Positions 25,220 to 34,100 of a stretch of DNA of 64,000 nucleotides are shown here, piece after piece (position 1 is the first letter of the stretch; every line of letters begins with the position of its first letter). This DNA is from Holophagae bacterium. Lineage in GTDB: Bacteria; Acidobacteriota; Holophagae; Acanthopleuribacterales; Acanthopleuribacteraceae. The stretch lies in NCBI GenBank assembly GCA_030429565.1, contig JAUIFE010000002.1, forward strand, positions 558,001 to 622,000. The letters are read 5' to 3'. The notes beneath the pieces are model-generated. The model saw only the letters and a program-made list of their open reading frames with translations. It did no database searches and was not told the DNA's origin. Both the position numbers and the translations under genes were made by a program.

Positions 25220-26926
25220 TTAGAGGGTGAGGTGGGGCTTGTATTTTCTGAAGCCCAGTTTGTTCATGAAGTGGCAGAAACCCAAGTAAAACAGCAGGAA
25301 GGTCATTTCGATCTTGGCGTAGGCGATGGGGTGGTAAGACAACATGCGTTCCGCCAAGTCCTTCTGGTGATGGGGTCCCCGCAAGCGGTACTGGAAAGCG
25401 CTAAAAGGCGCGCAGTAAATTTTGAGCAACAGCTTGGGTTCCTTGATCAGATCGCGCCAGCGTGGCTTGCAGCCGATTTTGTGAGCGAGGGCGTCCATGT
25501 AGGAGGTGTAATCGACCAGGTAATTGAGCCGTTCGGATAGGTCGCGGTACTTTTCCTTGTGCATTGCGCGATGGGCCTCAATGTGGGTCTTCATCGCGTC
25601 GGCCGAAGGCAAGGTTAAACGGCCGCTGAGGATTTGGGCAAACCAACGCGACTGCATTTCAGAGATCGGCGGGATACTACCGATCGAGGGCCGGATGGCG
25701 CCAATGAAACACAAACGCTCGCCGAATTCGGGCGCAAACGCATTGTAGTAGAGGTTGCGCGAATCGGTTAAATCGATGTCCATGAAAGGAAATGCCGACT
25801 TGAAACCGGTGCAAAACAGAACGTGGTCACACTCAAATTCGCTGCCGTCGTCAAAAATCACACCGTTTTCGGTAAAACGCGTGATTTGCGGTTTCAACTC
25901 CGCCGATTTGTTGGCCAGCGCATAAACAAACCGCTCGGATTTGGTGGCAAACTGCTCGGACAACCCGCCACCCGAATCAATGCGCAACTGTTGAATGATA
26001 CGGCGCACTTCAGGTGTACTGTTGGGCGTCCACCAGCCCCAGTTGGTCATCCAGTTGTTGAAGTGAATGCGCAGGATCAGGTAGACCTGGAACATTAGGT
26101 GGATTGGCAAGGTGAGCCACGCCGTCATGGTGCGCAGGCGGCCGACTTCCTTTTCCGGATTGTCGCGGCGCACCATCCAGTCCGGCAAACTGGTCGCAAT
26201 GCGGTTGGTGTAATAGTCGGTGGGATAACCGTTGACGAAACGCAATTGGACGAACACGCCGCGGCGCAAGCTGAGCACGCAGGCCGACGATTTCTCGGCG
26301 ACCTCTGCCAAAATGTCGGAGCCGCTTTCGCCGGCACCTACCACGACTACCCGCTTGCCTTCATAGGGTTTGGGGTTTTTGTAGGTGGCCGAGTGGCTGA
26401 CGGTTCCCTTAAAACTCTCGCGGCCTGGCAGTTCCGGCGTGCTGGGTTTTTGGTGGATACCGGAACATATGGCCACCGCGTCGTATTCTTGCGAACGCAT
26501 CTGACCCTGATCGTCTTTAACGGTAACCGTCCAAGTCCCCTGTTCGTCCTGGCGGGTGGACACCACCTCATGGTTGAAAAACAGATTGTCGGCGAAGTCA
26601 AAGTGGTCGACATAACGTTTGAGGTAAGCAATGTATTCATAATGCGTAAAGTGGGTTGGTGCATCGTGGGGCAAGGGGAAATCGGAAAAGGCGGTCACAA
26701 AGGTGGACGACGTCAAGCGACAGGATTCCCACACGCCGCCACGTTCCGGATCGAAGCGGAATACTCCGCCCAAATCCGGGGCTTTCTCAAAACAAGCAAC
26801 GTGGTGGCCTTCCTGGATCAATTCTTTGACCGCAACCAAACCGGAAGGGCCTGCACCGATGACGGCGACACGTTTTGAAACAGGATGTGGCGATGATATG
26901 GTGGGGGTGGAAGTCATTTTTTTCAC
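25220..26926 (-). CDS. Flavin-containing monooxygenase
   Basis: 568 residues. The FAD dinucleotide fold GAGPSG (24-29), the NADPH fold GAGESG (197-202) and the FMO fingerprint FKGTVSHSATY (172-182, the last F replaced by Y) are visible. These enzymes add oxygen to N or S atoms or perform Baeyer-Villiger oxidation. The last ~100 residues, rich in aromatic and basic residues (LLKIYCAPFSAFQYRLRGPHH), exceed the core fold. It starts at GTG 26926 (GAGG upstream). Co-transcription with the NRPS genes makes it a likely tailoring enzyme, for example N-hydroxylation of an amino acid side chain. The substrate is unknown. Confidence 0.88.
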   Translation of the reverse strand: MKKMTSTPTISSPHPVSKRVAVIGAGPSGLVAVKELIQEGHHVACFEKAPDLGGVFRFDPERGGVWESCRLTSSTFVTAFSDFPLPHDAPTHFTHYEYIAYLKRYVDHFDFADNLFFNHEVVSTRQDEQGTWTVTVKDDQGQMRSQEYDAVAICSGIHQKPSTPELPGRESFKGTVSHSATYKNPKPYEGKRVVVVGAGESGSDILAEVAEKSSACVLSLRRGVFVQLRFVNGYPTDYYTNRIATSLPDWMVRRDNPEKEVGRLRTMTAWLTLPIHLMFQVYLILRIHFNNWMTNWGWWTPNSTPEVRRIIQQLRIDSGGGLSEQFATKSERFVYALANKSAELKPQITRFTENGVIFDDGSEFECDHVLFCTGFKSAFPFMDIDLTDSRNLYYNAFAPEFGERLCFIGAIRPSIGSIPPISEMQSRWFAQILSGRLTLPSADAMKTHIEAHRAMHKEKYRDLSERLNYLVDYTSYMDALAHKIGCKPRWRDLIKEPKLLLKIYCAPFSAFQYRLRGPHHQKDLAERMLSYHPIAYAKIEMTFLLFYLGFCHFMNKLGFRKYKPHLTL

Positions 26927-27007
26927 AAAAGAATCCTCTACAAAGTATTGTTACGATATGGCTTATGTCCATTTGTCGACAAGCGACGGTTTTAGGTGCT
27001 GCGGCCT

Positions 27008-28579
27008 CTATGTATCGGCGCGGTAAAAAGCACAGGTTGATTTGTGAAGACGCAGGCATCGACCGGCCACGGGTGGATCGAAGCGGAGCCACTCCGGATC
27101 TTCGGGGTCGGTGTCGGTTTTAAAGAAAAGTGGGTCATCGGTCGGATACAGCGGGAGCCAGTAACCCATCGGCAGGTGGAGCCACAGGCGGCCCTCGCGT
27201 ACAAACAGGTGCAGGTTGCTTTCCCACGGGTTATGAGAGCGGTAGCTTCCCAAAAGCGGTACCCAGGCGGGATTGGTTGGCGGCAGGGGGGTTTCGAAAC
27301 CTTGGCGCTGCCAGCAGCGGTCGCCGTGATAAAAGGCGGTGACGTCGTTGTCACGCCGCACGGCGGTCCACAAAAAGGTATTTAGGTTGGGATGGTCAAT
27401 GAAAAAGGAACGCGGTCCGCGCGGTTCGGCGGGTACGGTTACTTCTCCCTTTTGCAGCCACAGGCGTTTGTCCTCGGCGCGAAACACGACCGCCTCGTCA
27501 CCCGCCAAGAAACGCCCTTCGTAAGCGGCCGGATCGTGAACCTCGTAGCGATTGATCGAGGGGGTCGCGGGCAAGGGTTTTTCGGCGACGGCGGCTTCGA
27601 AGAAGTCAAACAAAGCCGGCGGCGGCATAAAGCGTCGCAACGGCCCGTTGGCGGCAATGCCAATGGCCAGCCCCGTTTGGGAACAACCCCAAACGCCGGC
27701 CAAAAAGCCCGGTGCCTGACCACCGTGGTGCCAACGCGGACCGGCCTCGCTTTCCTTCAGAAACAAACCATAGCCATAGGATTCGCCTTCACCGACGGTG
27801 ACCCGCGCTGTTTGCATCGCTTTGACGTTGCGATCGTCACTGAGTAAGTGCCGCAACCAACGCGCCATGTCCTCGCTGTCGAGGACCGGGCAGCCGTCGG
27901 CCGAATCAATGTGGTCCAACGGGCTCGGAATCAAGCGGGCGTCCGAGGGTTGGGGACGACTGGCGGTGGCGGCGATGTATCCGCGCGCGTTGCCTTCGTC
28001 TTGATAACCGCGGTAGCAGGGCAAGCTGCGCTGCATGCCCAACGGCTGCAACAAACGATTTTGTAGCAGGGTGGGAAAGGGGATGCCGTAAACCTGAGCC
28101 AACATTTGCCCCAACAGCTTGTAACCCACATTGGAATAGTGGAAGCGTGCACCTGGTGCCGCCGTGGTTCGGGTCTCTCGTAAAGCCAGCACCTCATAGG
28201 CCGAAGCCGGGCAGAAATCACTGCCGCAAATCAGACCGCTGCTGTGACTCATCAGGTGGCGCGGCGTGACGGCGTCGAAATCGCTGTTGACCTGGAACCA
28301 CGGCAGATAATCCGAAACCGGGCGGTCCAAATCGATGTCGCCCGCCTCGGCGGCTTGCAACAGTACGGCGGCGGTCATGGCTTTGCCGAGTGAAGCCACG
28401 TAAAAACGGGTTTCGGCAGTGACCGGCGCCTGACGTTCCAAATCGGCCCAGCCAAATAAACCGCGATAAAGTGTTTGCTCACGGTTGGTCACAACCAAGC
28501 TCAATCCTGGCGTGTTGTAGGTCGCCAGGTATTGGTGGACGTAGGTTTCGAAGGTGTCGATGGACAAAGCAGAAATCAT
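27008..28579 (-). CDS. Serine beta-lactamase-fold hydrolase (class C / esterase / D-peptidase family)
   Basis: 523 residues from ATG 28579 (AAGGAAG upstream). The penicillin-binding-protein fold has all three motifs: S63-L-G-K66, Y148-S-N150 and H285-G-G287. A ~200-residue beta-rich C-terminal domain follows. No signal peptide is seen, so it is probably cytoplasmic, unlike most true beta-lactamases. In peptide pathways such enzymes act as D-stereospecific peptidases, acyl transferases or macrocyclases. A D-Ser is predicted in this peptide, so a role in trimming or cyclising is possible. Resistance to beta-lactams is not implied. Confidence 0.85.
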   Translation of the reverse strand: MISALSIDTFETYVHQYLATYNTPGLSLVVTNREQTLYRGLFGWADLERQAPVTAETRFYVASLGKAMTAAVLLQAAEAGDIDLDRPVSDYLPWFQVNSDFDAVTPRHLMSHSSGLICGSDFCPASAYEVLALRETRTTAAPGARFHYSNVGYKLLGQMLAQVYGIPFPTLLQNRLLQPLGMQRSLPCYRGYQDEGNARGYIAATASRPQPSDARLIPSPLDHIDSADGCPVLDSEDMARWLRHLLSDDRNVKAMQTARVTVGEGESYGYGLFLKESEAGPRWHHGGQAPGFLAGVWGCSQTGLAIGIAANGPLRRFMPPPALFDFFEAAVAEKPLPATPSINRYEVHDPAAYEGRFLAGDEAVVFRAEDKRLWLQKGEVTVPAEPRGPRSFFIDHPNLNTFLWTAVRRDNDVTAFYHGDRCWQRQGFETPLPPTNPAWVPLLGSYRSHNPWESNLHLFVREGRLWLHLPMGYWLPLYPTDDPLFFKTDTDPEDPEWLRFDPPVAGRCLRLHKSTCAFYRADT

Positions 28580-28629
28580 AGAGAACTTCCTTAGGGGGTT
28601 AGGTGCCAAGCAGCGGGGATGCGTAAGGA

Positions 28630-30237
28630 TCAGGAGACGACGGCCGCTTCGGCCTGGGCGGTTAGGATCAGCTCGCGCGTGCCAAACAGACGTTCGACGG
28701 GAATGCCGCGTTCCTCACAGGCAGCGAGCAACTTGTTGGATTCGACGATGGGTCCCGAGTTGTCGTCATAGGCGACACTCATGATGTAGTTCAGCCAGGG
28801 TTCTTGGCCCAGCGCGTAGACGAACACTTGTTTGGCGCCCAGGTCCTCAACCAGGGCCATCGCTTTCTCGAAGTCGGAACCGTTTAAACGCCTCGATTGG
28901 TCCATCTTACGCTCGAGTGGACGGGTCATCAAAGGTCCGTACAACCAACTGAGCGGGGCACCGTCGCACTCCATCCCGAGGAAGAGCAAATCGATATCGC
29001 CATAAATGCGATGCAGGTGCTGGTACATGCGTGGTTCCAAGTTGCGCGAGTCGGCGGCGAATAAAATATCGCGGTTATGGAGTCGTACCAAAAAGGCAAG
29101 GCGCGTCAAAATGTTCAGGTCGGCGTGTTCACCGAGGAACGGAATGCCGCTGATCATGCCGCCTTTTACGGGAATCTCGTCGAGCTCACCGATTTCCAAG
29201 ACCTGATCAAAACCCAGTTCGCGGAACATTACTTTCAGCGAGGGATCGACCAAGCTGCCGCCGCCGTTGCGTGGCACGACCAAACAGCCGATGCGGTGGC
29301 GCAATTGCAGCAGGGTTTCCAGCAAGCAGTGGTCTTGGTGGTTGTGGGTGATCAAGACGTAATCAATTTTTTCGGGTAAATCGCTGAAGTCGTAACGTTC
29401 GATGCCGTTGGGGTAACGATAACTGATCGCCGGATCCACCAAAATGGAGACATCGGCGGTTTCGACCAATACGGTGGCGTGGCCGTAGTAACGCACGCGC
29501 ACGTCATCGCCCCGATAGGGCTCGGCTTGGTGCGGCCGGGTTTCGGTCAGGAAAGGCAACAACTGTTGGGTTTGTTCTTCGGTCAGATCCAAAGCCGCTT
29601 GGATTTCGCCGAGTGTGGCGGGGGTGGTTCGCATGGCGAACAAACGATCCAAGCCTTTGTGGGCGAAAGGGATTTGGAGCTGGAAATGGTTTTCCTCGGC
29701 AAAACGGGGCGAAGCCAGTGAGAACTCGCGATGATCGTCGGTGATAAGTGAAAACAGCAGCGCTTGTCGGTCGGTTTTGTAGAGGGGACCGCGGTACATC
29801 ATGCTTTCCAGGAAACGAACCGAGGGTTGGTTGTTCAAATCGTAGATGATTTCGACATAACCTTTGAGCGGTTCCGGGACCTGTTCGTAAAGGGCTTCCA
29901 CGGAGTAGCCTTTGGCTTGCTCGGCGACTAACTGCTCCAATTCGGTGATGGCGGCGGCCAGTGCCAACAAGTCGCCGTCCTGTGTTTGGGTGGCTTCCAT
30001 GAGTGCGCGTACGTCGGCGAGTTTGTCTTTGCCGAGGCCCATAAAACGGCCACCCAACAACTTGCGGTTTTTGGCGGCGCGGGCGTGGAGCGCGGGCGCT
30101 TGGATGAAGGATTTCATCAAAGGCATGTGCAAATGGGCCGTCGACATGGCGGCAGTGGCCGGTGAAATCAAATAAGGCCAGGCATACCACTGGGCGACCA
30201 GGGGTTCCACTAAAACATTTTCCTTTAAGTAGTACAT
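28630..30237 (-). CDS. CmlA-like diiron beta-hydroxylase of NRPS-bound amino acids
   Basis: 535 residues: an N-terminal helical/beta domain (~1-245) and a metallo-beta-lactamase fold (~246-535). Metal ligands are H298, H300, D302, H303 (THNHQDH), E370 (FLGEHADL) and D396 (FAADSR). From memory the diiron ligands of CmlA (532 residues, chloramphenicol pathway) are H305, H307, D309, H310, E377 and D403, a constant offset of seven, which strongly supports this assignment over an ordinary MBL hydrolase. CmlA hydroxylates the beta carbon of an aromatic amino acid while it is bound to a carrier protein. The gene lies 30 bp after the JmjC gene and should act on a residue held by one of the four NRPS proteins. 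Confidence 0.88.
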   Translation of the reverse strand: MYYLKENVLVEPLVAQWYAWPYLISPATAAMSTAHLHMPLMKSFIQAPALHARAAKNRKLLGGRFMGLGKDKLADVRALMEATQTQDGDLLALAAAITELEQLVAEQAKGYSVEALYEQVPEPLKGYVEIIYDLNNQPSVRFLESMMYRGPLYKTDRQALLFSLITDDHREFSLASPRFAEENHFQLQIPFAHKGLDRLFAMRTTPATLGEIQAALDLTEEQTQQLLPFLTETRPHQAEPYRGDDVRVRYYGHATVLVETADVSILVDPAISYRYPNGIERYDFSDLPEKIDYVLITHNHQDHCLLETLLQLRHRIGCLVVPRNGGGSLVDPSLKVMFRELGFDQVLEIGELDEIPVKGGMISGIPFLGEHADLNILTRLAFLVRLHNRDILFAADSRNLEPRMYQHLHRIYGDIDLLFLGMECDGAPLSWLYGPLMTRPLERKMDQSRRLNGSDFEKAMALVEDLGAKQVFVYALGQEPWLNYIMSVAYDDNSGPIVESNKLLAACEERGIPVERLFGTRELILTAQAEAAVVS

Positions 30238-30267
30238 CGTTCTTTTCCTTTTCAGTTGGTAACAGGG

Positions 30268-31113
30268 TTAAGCGGGGGTCGGTGCCGCGACGGCTTTTCG
30301 AATTTCACGGTCGTAAATGCGGTCTGTTCGTTTTTCGTGGAACCACTGGGGCCAAGCGAAACGCGGCCGGTAGAAAAAGCTGACCGAAATGCTTTGGGTG
30401 CCGGCACGCACGTGGTGCCACCAGTGGAATGGGATGTATAACATCTCGCCGGGTTCGACCCGGCAGTGGTAGCCCGCGTGCATGGGGAAGTCGGGAAACT
30501 GGTCGGTATCGGGCGCGAAGGGGTTAAAGGCGCTAATGCGCGGGTGACCGATACGCGGGTGGGGATAATGGCTGCGGTAATCCCCGGGCGGAAACAGCCA
30601 AACTTCCTTGCTGCCAAGTATTTGGGCGAACAAGACTTCGGCGGTATCGAAGTGGAGGTTGGTGTGGCTGCCGCCCTCGCGACTCAGCCAGAAAACGGGG
30701 TAGGCGTCGCCTTTACCCAGGTACCCGGGATAGCTGAAATCGCCGTTGAGTTCGGGAAGGTAACGTTCGATAGAAAGCTGGGCCAGGTAGTAGTTGTCCG
30801 TGTCCGTCCGCGCCGCTGCGCCAGTGCCGTCGAGGTATTCGCCCAGACTGAGGTGAACCGGTTTACCGTGCAGGACGGGGTAATTGTCGCTGTCGGCGGG
30901 GAAAATGGGGACCTGGTTGTCGCCCACGGTGCGGCGCAGGAACGCGATGTCCCATTTTTTGAAGGCGGGCCATTGCGAGGCTACGCCGGTCAGGATCACC
31001 GGGGTTTTGGGTTTGAGATGGCGACGACGGAATTCGGCCAAATCGGGTGCATGGAGACGCGGCACTTCGCGGCCGGTTGGGGTCGATGGTGGTGCGTTCA
31101 AATCTAACCTCAC
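30268..31113 (-). CDS. JmjC/cupin-like Fe(II)/2-oxoglutarate oxygenase (FIH-like)
   Basis: 281 residues. The facial triad is H154-F-D156 and H233 (IPFHWWHHV), and K169 in GSKEVWLFPP is the likely 2-oxoglutarate binder, all in the FIH/cupin_8 arrangement. The start is GTG at 31113, overlapping the stop of the terminal NRPS gene (GTGA), so it is translated by coupling; no ribosome binding site of its own is seen. FIH-like enzymes hydroxylate amino acid side chains, often at the beta carbon. It may hydroxylate a residue of the peptide, giving this operon a second candidate hydroxylase beside the CmlA-like enzyme. Confidence 0.87.
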   Translation of the reverse strand: MRLDLNAPPSTPTGREVPRLHAPDLAEFRRRHLKPKTPVILTGVASQWPAFKKWDIAFLRRTVGDNQVPIFPADSDNYPVLHGKPVHLSLGEYLDGTGAAARTDTDNYYLAQLSIERYLPELNGDFSYPGYLGKGDAYPVFWLSREGGSHTNLHFDTAEVLFAQILGSKEVWLFPPGDYRSHYPHPRIGHPRISAFNPFAPDTDQFPDFPMHAGYHCRVEPGEMLYIPFHWWHHVRAGTQSISVSFFYRPRFAWPQWFHEKRTDRIYDREIRKAVAAPTPA

Positions 31114-34100
31114 TGGTGTGGCGGCCCGAAAGCCGGCAGGGAATGGTGGAGTAGGGTGCGGATGACGGCGCTTAAGCCTTGGACGGCGGGCTGTCGCACC
31201 ATGCTGAAATGGTGACCGTCGCTTTGGTACTGATGCAGCGTGGTCAGGATGGGTGACCAACCGCCGTCGGGGTCGGCGTGGTCGTCACCCGTTTCGGCGG
31301 CCCGAATCAAGTGGACTGTGCCGCCGTAGACGGCCGGTTGATAGTCGGCCAAGGCGTTCAGGTGGTGTCGGATGACATCGATGCGTGGTTGCAAGTCGGT
31401 GAGCCCGACGCTTTGAGGAAGCAACTGATGGTCATGGGCCCATTGCAACAAGGCGGCTGGACCTTGCGCGGCCGTGACCACCTCAACTGGGACACCGAGG
31501 TCGAGCGCAAAGGTGGTCCACAGGCGCGCGTCGTTCAAGGCGTCGTTCTGCATGGCTTGGCTGGGCCGCACGCTGTCGATCATGAGCAGGGTGACGGGGT
31601 GATGCTCAGCCGACAAAAAGCGGGCGCATTCCAAAGCCAAAATGCCGCCGAGCGACCAACCACCGAGGTAGTAAGGTCCCGTGGGTTGCGCCGCGCGGAT
31701 GGCTTGGTGCAAGCGTTCGGCCATGGCGGGCAAGGTGTCGGCCGGGGTTAAACCGGCAAGCGGTGGTGCTTGCAAACCAATAACCCGCCACGCCGGGGCA
31801 AGTGCCTCGGCCAGGTCCTGGTAACAGGCCGGCGAACCACCAACGGGGTGAATCAGGAACAAGGTCGGTGCATCCGCCTGGGTTTCGGGAGAAAACGACC
31901 ATAGCAGCGGATCGCCGTCTGTGACCGGCGAGGCGGCGTCGGCCTGTTCGATTTGGGTTGCCAATTCACCGGCGGTCGTCGCTTGGAAAAACACGTTTAG
32001 CGGTAACCGCACACCGAAGCGCGCCTTGATGCGATTGCCGAGCGACGCCACCAGCAGCGAGTGCCCGCCCAGTACGAAGAAATCATCGTCGGCATAAAGC
32101 GCTTCGGTGCCGAGGAGCTCCGACCAGATTTCGGTCAGACCGCGACCGATCTCGCCTTTGAGCGGCTGTTTCTCTTGGGCCGTCGGTAGCTCGGGTCGGC
32201 TCAAGGCGCGCCGGTCAAACTTGCCGTTGGCTGTTTTGGGCAGTGCCGTTTCAGCGCGGAACTGTTGCGGCACCATATGGCGCGGTAAACAACGGCTCAA
32301 CGCTCCGCGTAGCCGGCTTTGATCAACGGCAGCGCCTTGTTCGACCACGTAGTAGGCGACGAGCAAGCAACGTCCTTCGTCATGCCACAGTTTCACCACG
32401 GTTTCGGCGACACCGGGCTGGGCCAAGATGGCTTGTTCGATATCGCCCAGCTCAATGCGCATGCCGTGGATTTGGACCTGGTCGTCGTTGCGGCCCAGGA
32501 AGGCCAAGCGGCCGGGCATCGTCGCGCCTCCCTCACGCCAGCACACTTTGTCACCGGTGCGGTAGAGGCGGGCGCCGGTGGCAAAGGGGTGTGGTACAAA
32601 ACGCGCGGCGGTTTGTGCCGCTTGACCGAGGTACCCTCTCGCCAGACAGGGGCCGCCGATGTAAAGCTCGCCGGGGGCGCCGGGAGGCAACAGGCGCAGG
32701 TGTTCGTCCAATACCAGCAATTCGCTGTTCCCCACGGGATAACCAATGGGTGGTAATCCCCGATGAACGGGGTCCTGGCCGCCGGCTTCGTCAAAACGGT
32801 AGGTGGAGACAACCACCGTTGTTTCCGTGGGGCCGTAAACGTTGACCAGCGTGGCCGAACCCCAGCTTTTGCCGATGTGCAGGCGGTCACCACCGGTGAG
32901 CAACTGCCGCAATTTCGCGTGGGCCGGCGGTGTTTCCGCCAACAGCGCTTCGGCCAAAGGCGTCGCGGCAAAGCAGCGTGCCACCGCCTGATCCGCCAGC
33001 CAGTGCGCCAAGCGTTTGGGATCGAGACGAACCGTCTCATCGGGAAAGACCAGACAGGCGCCCAAGGCGAGGTTGGGTAGGGTCTCCATGACGGTTGCGT
33101 CGAATCCGGGACCGGCCAGGACCGCGACGCGTTCACCGAATGCGCCACCGTGGTCTCGCCCGTACCAATCGGTGAGATTGGCAAGCGCCGCGTGGTTGAC
33201 GGCAACGCCTTTGGGTCGGCCGGTCGATCCCGAGGTATGGACGACATAAGCGAGCTGTTGGGGATGGCAGACAGGGGACGGTGCAACGGCGGGTTCCGTC
33301 CAGCAAGCCGTCTCCGCCAGGGTCGCCGGCAAAACCATGCGCGTCACGTCGGGTCCGAGGCCGGCTTCTTGGGCCGCGCTACACAAAACCAGGTCCATGG
33401 AAGCGGTCATGGTCGCCAAACGTTCCGCCGGGTATTCGGGATCGAGCAGGGCCATGACCAAACCCGCCTTGAGCACCGCGAGTGAGGCGAGCACTTGGAT
33501 CGGGCCGCGTTCGAGACACAAGCCGACCAGGCTCTCATCCGGTAAACCCAAGCGCTGGATCCGGCCGGCCAGGCGATTGGCGGCTGTTTCCAGCGCGGCA
33601 AAGGTCATTTGGGTATCGCCGTCGATAAGGGCCGGTGCCTCGGGATGAGTTGCGGCCACCTGGGTCAGGCGTTGGTGGAGCGGCGTGAACGGGGTCACAA
33701 GTTGCGGTCCCCGGCCCCAGTCTTCGAGCAAGCGGCGTTGCATGGCGGGTGAGACCAAAGGTAGCTGCTGTAGCGGTGTTTCGGGATGGTCGACCAGGGT
33801 TTCCAGCAGGAATCCAAAGGTTTGTGCGAAGCTTTCCACCTGTTCCCGTTGGAACAGTGCGGTGCGGTACTCGAGGCGTCCTTCGTAACCGCCGTTGTGT
33901 TCGCTGAGCGCCATGGTGAGGGCGAACTTGGCTTCGCTGTTCTCGCCGCTGAGCGGCTGGAGTTGCAGATCACCCATGGCCGGGGCGGCCGACATGGCGT
34001 GCTGCATGGTGAACATGACTTGGAACAACGGTGTCACACTGGGATCGCGGTTTGGCAACAGGGTCTCGACGAGTTTCTCGAACGGCATCTCGGCGTGTTT

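Noticed and set aside
25220-26926. Sulfotransferase using the PAPS made by this operon
   Set aside because: The protein has two Rossmann GxGxxG sites and an FMO fingerprint, and no PAPS-binding loop. No other gene in the window looks like a sulfotransferase.
27008-28579. Antibiotic-resistance beta-lactamase
   Set aside because: There is no export signal and the protein is far longer than class A or C beta-lactamases; the fold alone does not show resistance.
28630-30237. Ordinary metallo-beta-lactamase or resistance enzyme
   Set aside because: The Glu and Asp ligand positions, large N-terminal domain and length match CmlA instead.
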